A stretch of 10,241 nucleotides of DNA from a candidate division TA06 bacterium DG_78 (GTDB taxonomy: Bacteria; Hydrothermota; Tepidihabitantia; SM23-42). The stretch is from contig LJNI01000117.1 of the NCBI GenBank assembly GCA_001303225.1, forward strand, positions 1-10,241, given 5' to 3'. Below the pieces are notes generated by a model. The model had not been told where the DNA came from and ran no database searches. It worked only from the letters and a program-made list of their open reading frames with translations. How positions within the stretch are numbered: position 1 is the stretch's first letter; each line of letters starts with the position of its first letter. The position numbers and the translations under genes are program-made. Shown piece by piece: positions 1 to 6,125 of this stretch.

Positions 1-342
1 ATTGATGAGCATTTTAGTACAGATAAAACATGGCTGGTGTGTTGTATAAATTATGCCACCCTTGATATTCACACCAAAAGTTGCCGCCTGGATAATGGCA
101 TTCTGCTCAGCGTGAATCCCCCGACATATCTCGTGCCGCTCTCCAGCCGGGATTTTCAGGGTTTCTCGTAAACAACCTACCTCATCACAGTGGGCAACGC
201 CACTCGGTGCACCATTGTATCCAGTTGCCAAGATTCTCTTATCTTTCACAATGATAGCACCCACAGTGCGACGCAAACATGTTGAACGCTCAGCTACTAA
301 TTGAGCGATTGCCATGAAATAATTATCCCAAGACTTCCTCAT
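1..342 (-). CDS. dCMP deaminase (deoxycytidylate deaminase), partial at its C-terminus
   Basis: Zinc-dependent deaminase that converts dCMP to dUMP in the cytoplasm, feeding thymidylate synthesis. The first 114 residues are present and the C-terminus runs off the left edge. The start [10 protein letters not shown] is typical of the family, and the GYNGAPSG substrate-loop motif is at residues 41-48. The zinc/catalytic motif HAEQ is at 77-80 (zinc ligand H77, proton-shuttle E79), and PCFIC at 104-108 supplies ligands C105 and C108. Extra Cys/His residues between 51 and 73 (C52, C57, C73) fit bacterial dCMP deaminases with an inserted segment before HAEQ. There is no convincing Shine-Dalgarno upstream of the ATG and no promoter as good as that of gyrA, which ends 98 bp upstream. 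Read-through from gyrA is therefore plausible. The motif set favours dCMP deaminase over cytidine or tRNA adenosine deaminase. Confidence 0.93.
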   Translation of the reverse strand, partial: MRKSWDNYFMAIAQLVAERSTCLRRTVGAIIVKDKRILATGYNGAPSGVAHCDEVGCLRETLKIPAGERHEICRGIHAEQNAIIQAATFGVNIKGGIIYTTHQPCFICTKMLIN

Positions 343-440
343 AACACAGATTTCACAAATTGGATAAATATATTACACAGATTGCGGTGTCTTCTGATAC
401 TCTGGTCACCTGATATTCTGATCACCTACCCATCTACCCA
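343..440. other. gyrA-dCMP deaminase spacer with short repeats, no terminator seen
   Basis: The spacer holds no ORF of note and no hairpin followed by a U-run on the minus strand. It carries short repeated words: two imperfect 16-bp units in tandem, a doubled 'ctacccat' word next to the gyrA stop, and the word 'acacagatt' twice near the dCMP deaminase start (about 344-352 and 375-383). It looks like degenerated intergenic repeat DNA. The lack of a terminator is compatible with co-transcription of the two genes. Confidence 0.5.
395..426. repeat. Two-unit tandem repeat, 16 bp per unit, 14/16 identical
   Basis: The unit tgatactctggtcacc (395-410) is followed directly by tgatattctgatcacc (411-426), differing at two positions. 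This is a minimal tandem duplication in the spacer after gyrA. No function is evident. Confidence 0.7.
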
Positions 441-2861
441 TCATACCTGTGCCTTGATACGCGCGATAGAACACACCTCATCGTCCTTTGCCAGGGATAT
501 GACTTTAACACCTTTTGCCTGACGGCTCAACACCTTAATTGTATGGACTGGTGTCCGTATGACTTTACCGGCTTTGGTCATAACAATTAAATCATCTTCA
601 TCATTCACGCTTGTGATGCCTGCAACCTTACCAGTCTTTGCATCAATCTTCATTGCCTTCATACCTTTGCCTGCTCTGCCTTTTTCACCAATCGAGGCAA
701 ATTTTACTCGTTTTCCAATTCCCCGCTGCGCAACGATCAACATGTCTTCATCTTCACGAGCAATGTTAAAACCAATAACCTCATTATCCTTTGCCAACCG
801 TACACCCCTCACACCAGATGCATTTCTACCCATTGGTCGTATCAATTTCTCAGAGAAACGTATTGTCAATCCTTCTTTCGTCGTCAATAAAACACTATCA
901 TTGCCACTCGTACACTGCACTGCGATCAGTCGGTCTCCTTTACCGAGATTAACCGCAATAATCCCCTTTCTTCGGATATTTGCAAAGTCAGCGAGATTTG
1001 TCTTTTTCACCTTACCCATCTTCGTTGCCATAAAGATAAAATATTTCTGTGAGAATTCTTTTATGGAAAGGCACGCGGTAATTTTCTCTCCTTCAGTCAT
1101 CTCAATAAGGTTGGCAATTGAACGTCCTTTTGAAAATGGTCCAGCCTCGGGGATTTGATACACCTTCCGTGCATAAACCTTTCCCGAATCTGAAAAGAAT
1201 AATAGGGTATCAGTAGTTTTTGATATAAATAGCTGGTTCGCGAAGTCTTCATCTCCTATCTGGATGATTTTTCGGCCATGACCACCGCGCATCTGATTAC
1301 GGTAAGTGCTTATCGCTTGACGTTTAATATACCCTCTCTGAGTGAGCGTCACAACCATGTCTTCTTCGCCGATCAAATCTTCGATCGTAAGTTCTTCTGG
1401 TTCAGCATCAACAATAATTGTTCTCCGGGGTTCTTTATACTGCGCATCTAACTTCTCTAATTCCTCTTTAATAAGCTGATATACACCTTGTGGTGATTTG
1501 AGAATCGATTTTAATCGGGCAATTTCTTTTATTAAATCTAAATATTCTTGTTCTAAGGTTTCTTTTTCGAGATTCGTCAAACGCGCTAATCTCATATCCA
1601 AAATCGCTTGAGCCTGGATTTCAGAGAGCGAAAATCTTTTCATTAACTTTTTCTTTGCTACATCAGTGTCTTTCGACCGTTTAATGATCTGCACAACCTC
1701 ATCAATGTTTTCAATTGCGATCTTCAAACCTTCGAGAATGTGGGCTCTCTTTTCAGCTTCACTCAATTCAAATTTTGTTCTTCGGGTGATAACTTCAAAA
1801 CGAAAATCCAAGAAACTCTGCAGTGCCTCTCTTAGAGAGAGTGTTTTCGGCGTCTCAAACACGAGCGCTAAGAGCTGTATACTATATGGTGTCTGTAGCG
1901 TCGTGTACTTGTAGAGGTTGTTCAATACGACATCAGAATTTGCATCCCTCTTTAACTCAATAACGACTCTGATTCCATCTTTATCAGATTCATCTCTGAG
2001 ATCAGAAATATCCTCGATCTTCTTTTCCCTCGCTAATCGAGCGATCTTCTCCAGGAGTAAACTCTTATTTACTTGATAGGGAATTTCTGTAATTACGATT
2101 GCCTTTTTACCGCCCTTTATGTCTTCGACTCGAACTTTACCACGTATAACAATTCTTCCTTTACCAGTCTTGTAAGCCTGTTTAATGCCACTCGTTCCAA
2201 TGATAATACCGCCAGTCGGAAAATCTGGTCCCGGAACCAATTGAATGAGCTCTTCATCTTTGATTTTATCATTATTTATGATTGCAGTGAGCGCATTGAT
2301 TAATTCGCTTAAATTATGGGGAGGAATATTTGTTGCCATGCCAACTGCAATACCAGAGGCGCCATTACATAAAAGATTGGGATAACTTGATGGTAAGACA
2401 ATTGGTTCTTTTAATCGACCGTCAAAATTGGGAATAAAATCTACGGTATCCTTCTTGAGATCCTTTAGAATTTCATCAGCCAGTGAGGTGAGCCGTGCCT
2501 CAGTATAACGGTATGCAGCAGGTGCATCACCATCGACTGAACCAAAGTTACCCTGACCATCGACGAGCACATAGCGCATCGAAAATGTCTGTGCCATGCG
2601 GACGAGGGCATCATAGATTGCCATATCACCGTGGGGATGATATTTGCCCAGTACATCACCAATTACGGTTGCCGATTTTTTGTGTGGACGGTTGTGTGAG
2701 AGACCGGATTCACTCATCGCATAGAGAATGCGTCGCTGCACTGGTTTGAGGCCATCTCGTGCATCAGGCAAGGCACGGCCAACAATAACACTCATTGCGT
2801 AATCAAGATATGATGACTTAATTTCATCCTCTATATAGATGGTCGTTATACGCTCTTTCAT
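441..2861 (-). CDS. gyrA: DNA gyrase subunit A
   Basis: This is the breakage-reunion subunit of gyrase (A2B2 with GyrB), which introduces negative supercoils using ATP. It is full length at 806 aa. The winged-helix/tower part is at about 1-490, with HPHGD at 75-79 and the catalytic tyrosine Y119 (RYTEARL context). The C-terminal six-bladed beta-pinwheel runs from about 495 to the end. Using E. coli numbering, D87 is kept (D84) but S83 is replaced by M80. The GyrA box at 523-529 reads QMRGGHG instead of QRRGGKG. No acidic tail follows the last blade; the protein ends IARIKAQV. The six-blade C-terminal domain and the box position argue for GyrA rather than ParC. The gene heads its own transcript from a consensus promoter whose +1 coincides with the ATG, with no Shine-Dalgarno. 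A dCMP deaminase follows 97 bp downstream. Confidence 0.97.
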   Translation of the reverse strand: MKERITTIYIEDEIKSSYLDYAMSVIVGRALPDARDGLKPVQRRILYAMSESGLSHNRPHKKSATVIGDVLGKYHPHGDMAIYDALVRMAQTFSMRYVLVDGQGNFGSVDGDAPAAYRYTEARLTSLADEILKDLKKDTVDFIPNFDGRLKEPIVLPSSYPNLLCNGASGIAVGMATNIPPHNLSELINALTAIINNDKIKDEELIQLVPGPDFPTGGIIIGTSGIKQAYKTGKGRIVIRGKVRVEDIKGGKKAIVITEIPYQVNKSLLLEKIARLAREKKIEDISDLRDESDKDGIRVVIELKRDANSDVVLNNLYKYTTLQTPYSIQLLALVFETPKTLSLREALQSFLDFRFEVITRRTKFELSEAEKRAHILEGLKIAIENIDEVVQIIKRSKDTDVAKKKLMKRFSLSEIQAQAILDMRLARLTNLEKETLEQEYLDLIKEIARLKSILKSPQGVYQLIKEELEKLDAQYKEPRRTIIVDAEPEELTIEDLIGEEDMVVTLTQRGYIKRQAISTYRNQMRGGHGRKIIQIGDEDFANQLFISKTTDTLLFFSDSGKVYARKVYQIPEAGPFSKGRSIANLIEMTEGEKITACLSIKEFSQKYFIFMATKMGKVKKTNLADFANIRRKGIIAVNLGKGDRLIAVQCTSGNDSVLLTTKEGLTIRFSEKLIRPMGRNASGVRGVRLAKDNEVIGFNIAREDEDMLIVAQRGIGKRVKFASIGEKGRAGKGMKAMKIDAKTGKVAGITSVNDEDDLIVMTKAGKVIRTPVHTIKVLSRQAKGVKVISLAKDDEVCSIARIKAQV

Positions 2862-2895
2862 GATACAATTATACCAAAAAATTACGCACAGTCAA
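2862..2895 (-). promoter_or_regulatory. Sigma-70 promoter of gyrA, predicted leaderless
   Basis: On the minus strand TTGACT (2890-2895) is followed by a 16-bp spacer and TATAAT (2868-2873), preceded by TGG, which fits an extended -10. Only six bases (TGTATC) separate the -10 from the ATG, so the expected +1 falls on the A of the start codon at 2861. No Shine-Dalgarno fits in that space. The hsp20 promoter in this window has the same spacing. Confidence 0.85.
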
Positions 2896-3210
2896 TACAC
2901 ACAGCTATTCTCACAAAGCTTTAACGAGGTGATTAAATTATAGCTTCAAACCAATGGTACTAATGTCAAACACCAAATGATAAATGCCAATTGAAGTTTA
3001 AATACGTAACCCCGATTATTCACACAGAATTGCCATTGCAAGTGAATCCTCACCGGCATTGCGTAACCCCGGGCGATGTAGATAAAGTAAAAAACAGACT
3101 GTCTTTGAGTAAAATTGGACCAAATGAGTATGAATAATCGGGGTCAAATGCCAAATTTGATCTTTGAATTTTGATATGTGGACTTAGTTATTTGGTATTC
3201 TAAAAAATAT
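2896..3210. other. Intergenic region between PHP gene and gyrA promoter
   Basis: This stretch has no supported gene. Most of it is an inverted-repeat element at 3009-3144, flanked by low-complexity text built of words like 'caaatgccaa' and 'ttgatctttgaattttga'. The 9-mer aaatgccaa occurs on both sides of the element (2982-2990 and 3146-3154). No hairpin with a U-tract was seen downstream of the PHP stop, so the end of the right-hand operon transcript is undefined. Confidence 0.6.
3009..3144. repeat. MITE/REP-like inverted-repeat element, 136 bp
   Basis: The arms are accccgattattca (3009-3022) and its exact reverse complement (3131-3144). They extend inward to 17 bp with one mismatch (3009-3025 and 3128-3144). 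A third partial copy of the edge word, cgtaaccccg, occurs at 3005-3014 and again inside the element at 3062-3071. There is no ORF inside, so the element cannot move by itself. The terminal word resembles 'ACCCCGATTATT' ends I associate with small transposase-linked repeats in candidate-phylum genomes; that link is from memory and not proven here. Confidence 0.6.
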
Positions 3211-4047
3211 CTAAAGTTTTATCTTAATCGGTTTCCTCTTATCAAATATATACATAGCTTCAAACCCGAATGACCGAGCATACTCGAGTGCCTCTTCTAT
3301 ACCGCCACCGAGGTCTTCTACCTTATGGCAGTCTGAGCCAATTGTGATCATTGAAACGCCCTGCTGTCGGGCACATTTCATTAATGTTGACGAAGGGTAG
3401 AACTCATTGAACTGACGATAGCCAGCAGCATTAACTTCAAGGGCAATCTTTTTTTCCACCATCATACGGAAGATTTTTATGAGATACTGCTCTGGAAAGG
3501 TATTTATTCCCTCGCCATAAAAACCAAGACCATATTTTTTGTATACATCGAGGTGTCCAATTGAATCGAACAGTTGACTGTTGATGAGTTGTTCAATTAC
3601 GCGATAATAATTAAACAGCATATCCTTGACTGAATACCGAGAAAAGTATTGTGCGCATTCTTTAGAGCTATCGATACAGATGTGATCGAGACAATGGATT
3701 GAACCGAGTATAAAATCGAAATCAATACCCTCGGTGATTTCTTGTAATCGTGACTCAATACCCTCGTAATAGCCAACTTCCAAACCAAATTTGATAGTGA
3801 GTCCTGATCCTTTATACAGTTCCTTCGCTCTCAAAACCTCATACTGCATCTTACGTAGCCCTTCGCGTGTCAGTGGTTGCCGATCGTTACCAAATTGTAT
3901 TAAGTTATCATTCCGAAAGGTATCTAATTCACAGTGATTTGTGAAACATATTTCTTGCAGGCAAAGCTTTTGTGCCCGTCCGCAATATTCATGAATAGCA
4001 CCCCTAGCATCCACTGAGTGATTTGTATGGATATGATAATCAATCAT
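3211..4047 (-). CDS. PHP-domain phosphoesterase, histidinol-phosphatase (HisK/HisJ) family
   Basis: A 278-residue metal-dependent phosphoesterase of the PHP superfamily, cytoplasmic, with a TIM-like barrel. The metal-ligand pattern is complete: H5 and H7 (DYHIHT), H38 (FTNHCE), E90 (GLEVGYYEG), H118 (GSIHCLD), H165/D167 (GHLDVYKKYG), D239 and H241 (GSDCHKVEDLG). Length and motif order fit histidinol-phosphate phosphatase of the PHP type, the penultimate step of histidine synthesis. No other his gene is nearby, and many homologues act on other phosphate esters or sugars, so the substrate is uncertain. The start is well supported because the first metal motif begins at residue 3. There is no Shine-Dalgarno before the ATG. 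The gene lies 88 bp after the NYN gene, a gap occupied by an inverted repeat, and could share its transcript. Confidence 0.88.
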   Translation of the reverse strand: MIDYHIHTNHSVDARGAIHEYCGRAQKLCLQEICFTNHCELDTFRNDNLIQFGNDRQPLTREGLRKMQYEVLRAKELYKGSGLTIKFGLEVGYYEGIESRLQEITEGIDFDFILGSIHCLDHICIDSSKECAQYFSRYSVKDMLFNYYRVIEQLINSQLFDSIGHLDVYKKYGLGFYGEGINTFPEQYLIKIFRMMVEKKIALEVNAAGYRQFNEFYPSSTLMKCARQQGVSMITIGSDCHKVEDLGGGIEEALEYARSFGFEAMYIFDKRKPIKIKL

Positions 4048-4065
4048 CGCTACGCGATTTGATGC

Positions 4066-4125
4066 ATACGGATTGAGGCGGATTCAAACAGATACGTATC
4101 CGTATACATCCGCTATAATCCGTGT
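4066..4125. repeat. Imperfect inverted repeat of CGGAT/ATCCG units
   Basis: The left arm 4066-4083 and right arm 4108-4125 match at 14 of 18 positions when folded. On the plus strand CGGAT occurs twice in the left arm, and ATCCG occurs twice in the right arm and once more at 4098-4102. The loop contains the perfect 10-bp palindrome gatacgtatc (4091-4100). It fills the gap between the NYN gene and the PHP gene. There is no U-tract, so a standard terminator is unlikely. It may be a remnant of a dispersed intergenic repeat or an RNA hairpin between two operon genes. Confidence 0.55.
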
Positions 4126-4132
4126 AAATCTA

Positions 4133-4165
4133 CCATTAGGTGAGAATAATATTCTCACCTAATGG
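4133..4165. repeat. Perfect 33-bp palindrome over the 3' end of the NYN gene
   Basis: Sixteen consecutive base pairs mirror around the single central base at 4149, with arms ccattaggtgagaata and its reverse complement. It encodes the last nine residues (PLGENIILT) and the stop codon of the NYN protein, ending 3 bp beyond the stop. The minus-strand RNA would form a long hairpin, but the following bases (TAGATTTACACGG) have no U-run. An intrinsic terminator is therefore doubtful; an mRNA-end stabiliser or a dimeric protein site is equally possible. Confidence 0.85.
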
Positions 4166-4807
4166 CTCAAATCTATCTGCCTTTTCTTTTAGATCATACG
4201 CAGTATTTTCAGCAAAAGCAAATATTTCAACCCGTTTATTTTTTGCCTTAATGAAGTCAACGAGTGATACAAAATCTCCATCACCAGATGCTAAGACAAT
4301 CGTATCGACGCGATCGAGAATGCCCAAAATATCCAAGGCAATTCCCATATCCCAATTTGCCTTTGCAGACCCATTGGCTCGCGTCCTGACATCTTTGATT
4401 TTAACAATATACCCAATACGTTCGAGGCTCGTCGCGAAAGGTTTTACGTCACCATCTGGTGGCTGTACAATGTAAGCATACGCCTTGACCAGATTACGGT
4501 TTGCAGTGATGAGCCTTAAAAGCTTTTCGTAGTTTACCTTCGCTGCGTAACCCATCCGAGCAGAGTAATAGAGATTTTGAGAATCAACAAATATTGCGAT
4601 CTTTTCTCTTTCTAAAAATTTTGAAGACTCAATAAGAGTCCTCAGTGTTTGTATTTCTCCACAGAGTTTTTTATACTCCTCAGAATTTTTTTCAATATAT
4701 AATTTAATATCATCTTTTATCGTTTGTAAAATTTTGGGAATTTGCTCTGTTATATTTTTTTTGATAAGGTTGTCGATATATGATTCGGAAATATCGCTTG
4801 TTTCCAT
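4136..4807 (-). CDS. NYN-domain (LabA/DUF88-like) putative ribonuclease with N-terminal coiled coil
   Basis: A 223-residue protein of the PIN-like NYN fold, a family of metal-dependent RNases or RNA-binding proteins. The first ~65 residues are charged and helical (IDNLIKKNI to LREREK-like text), suggesting a coiled coil for oligomerisation. The NYN domain spans about 68-215. Its acidic residues are in the expected places: D75 in IFVDSQNLYY, D153 and D159 in NWDMGIALDI, and D176 and D178 in ASGDGDFVSLVDF. The LabA-type motifs are intact, so an active nuclease is plausible, but the target is unknown. The start is set by a strong Shine-Dalgarno five bases from the ATG. It follows GWxTD-2 after 40 bp and probably belongs to the hsp20-lon operon. 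The last nine codons and stop lie in a perfect palindrome. Confidence 0.88.
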   Translation of the reverse strand: METSDISESYIDNLIKKNITEQIPKILQTIKDDIKLYIEKNSEEYKKLCGEIQTLRTLIESSKFLEREKIAIFVDSQNLYYSARMGYAAKVNYEKLLRLITANRNLVKAYAYIVQPPDGDVKPFATSLERIGYIVKIKDVRTRANGSAKANWDMGIALDILGILDRVDTIVLASGDGDFVSLVDFIKAKNKRVEIFAFAENTAYDLKEKADRFEPLGENIILT

Positions 4808-4812
4808 AATTG

Positions 4813-4818
4813 CCTCCT
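4813..4818 (-). promoter_or_regulatory. Shine-Dalgarno of the NYN gene
   Basis: A perfect AGGAGG stands five bases before the ATG at 4807. It contrasts with gyrA and hsp20, which have none, and shows that the organism uses conventional ribosome binding for internal operon genes. Confidence 0.85.
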
Positions 4819-4847
4819 ACATTATTATAATCTTTCATTAAAAATAT

Positions 4848-6125
4848 CTATCGAATAAGATCAATTTTCTTTGGTGGGACATATTTATAAAGCGTCGGCT
4901 GTGATTGTTCACCACTAGCATTTGTCCACACCAACGTGTACTCATTCGTTCCACGAATATCGAGAAAGAGAAATTGATTGCCGGTATAGTACTGCCAATG
5001 TTCGTAAGGTCTTGATTCATAGTATTCGATGGTACTCCTCTCAATCTCATCAGGGGCACCGTACTTTATATAGACTCTGCCACGGTCAGTCTTTCGACCT
5101 TCAGTGCCACCTTCTTGATAATTGGTATCTGCATATTCAAATCTTTCCGCAATCTCAAAATAATTTTGAGACTCCCAGAACTTCTTAAGGAAACGTGCCC
5201 TCCCCTCTTTTGGAAAACTCTGAAAGTTTTTATAATCCTGTGGCGTGAGGAAATACTCAATTTCATCATAGTATGGCATACCTTCGTAACTAATTTCTTT
5301 TTTAACAATTCCTGTTATTGTAAAGGGAGCAGCTTTTTCTGTCACAACCTCACCCACTGGATCTCTAACGCGAACACGAAAGATATATTCACCAGGGTCA
5401 AAGCCTTGTATATTGACTCCAAAATTAACAGCCTGAGAGCTAAATCTTTTCGCCAGGTAACGTGAAATCTTACGAATCATTTTATTATCGGAATTCACAA
5501 TAGAATAAATGATTTCGAGACTATCAGCGTCAGGCAGTATATCATATATCTCATAATATGCATAGAGTGTTGTGTATTGTTCGCTGAACAACCCGGATGG
5601 ATGTGGTGTGACTTTAAGGTTGCCTTTTCGCAGGTAACTTTCACTCGTGTCGGTTACTATAGCACTCGCCAAAAGAATGTCACTGATTTTATACTGATCC
5701 TTCATAACTTCGACGGAACCACGTACCGTGCCCTCTTTTTCACCCGAAGCTATCTGGATCTCATAATCATATAGCCCCTCAGGAACATGTAAGCCGAATT
5801 GAATGATAAAAGACATCTGTTGGCGTGCTGCTTCGGAAAATGACGGAATAGTGAACTGACGATAGAGTGTATCAACGAAGGAATCAACACGGCTGGGGCA
5901 CGAAAGGTTAAACACAACAGTCGCCTTTGTAATAATATTGTCATCGATTGTTTCATAGTAGAAGTCTTGATAGGAAGCCCCACAATTAAATTCAATGTAG
6001 AAAATATCTTCAGTGTGCGTCAAATGTTCAATAGTGTCTTCAATCGTTATTGTTATCCGATATACAACTGGATCAACGTACAAATCTATTGTGTCGGTAG
6101 ACAACAACAGGAAGAATAAGATCAT
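4848..6125 (-). CDS. GWxTD-domain protein, divergent paralogue (GWxTD-2)
   Basis: A 425-residue protein of unknown function with a GWxTD-type C-terminal domain. It begins MILFFLLLST, a very short hydrophobic signal-like segment without a basic n-region, and probably acts outside the cytoplasmic membrane. Residues about 18-275 are beta-rich and look like immunoglobulin-like or similar sandwich modules. The C-terminal domain (about 285-400) shows FLKKFWES at 312-319, TDRGRVYIKYGAPDEIE at 346-362 and a final beta hairpin EYTLVW. The signature itself reads GRKTD (343-347), with the tryptophan lost, and the DPTPxTxxNE segment seen in its neighbour is missing. Its ATG overlaps the GWxTD-1 stop by 4 bp, with AGGGG eight bases upstream, so it is probably translationally coupled. 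Duplication of GWxTD-1 is the likely origin of its C-terminal part. Confidence 0.85.
   Translation of the reverse strand: MILFFLLLSTDTIDLYVDPVVYRITITIEDTIEHLTHTEDIFYIEFNCGASYQDFYYETIDDNIITKATVVFNLSCPSRVDSFVDTLYRQFTIPSFSEAARQQMSFIIQFGLHVPEGLYDYEIQIASGEKEGTVRGSVEVMKDQYKISDILLASAIVTDTSESYLRKGNLKVTPHPSGLFSEQYTTLYAYYEIYDILPDADSLEIIYSIVNSDNKMIRKISRYLAKRFSSQAVNFGVNIQGFDPGEYIFRVRVRDPVGEVVTEKAAPFTITGIVKKEISYEGMPYYDEIEYFLTPQDYKNFQSFPKEGRARFLKKFWESQNYFEIAERFEYADTNYQEGGTEGRKTDRGRVYIKYGAPDEIERSTIEYYESRPYEHWQYYTGNQFLFLDIRGTNEYTLVWTNASGEQSQPTLYKYVPPKKIDLIR

Noticed and set aside
559..1158. Plus-strand open frame of 199 codons inside gyrA
   Set aside because: It is antisense to the well-conserved GyrA C-terminal domain, has no recognisable domain and low-complexity Pro/Ser/Ile content typical of a shadow frame.
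441..2861. ParC (topoisomerase IV A subunit) instead of GyrA
   Set aside because: A full-length six-blade C-terminal domain with a GyrA box in the expected place, though altered, and GyrA-like length favour gyrase.
2862..3210. CRISPR array or degraded transposase gene in the repeat-rich spacer
   Set aside because: There is no regular repeat-spacer spacing and no frame with transposase motifs. Only an inverted-arm element is visible.
4133..4165. Intrinsic terminator at the NYN gene end
   Set aside because: The stem is strong, but no U-tract follows on the minus strand and the loop is minimal, so it was listed as a palindrome rather than a terminator.
4824..4829. TATAAT on the minus strand upstream of the NYN gene
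   Set aside because: There is no -35-like hexamer at 15-18 bp, and a +1 at the usual distance would cut into the Shine-Dalgarno. It is probably chance in AT-rich DNA.
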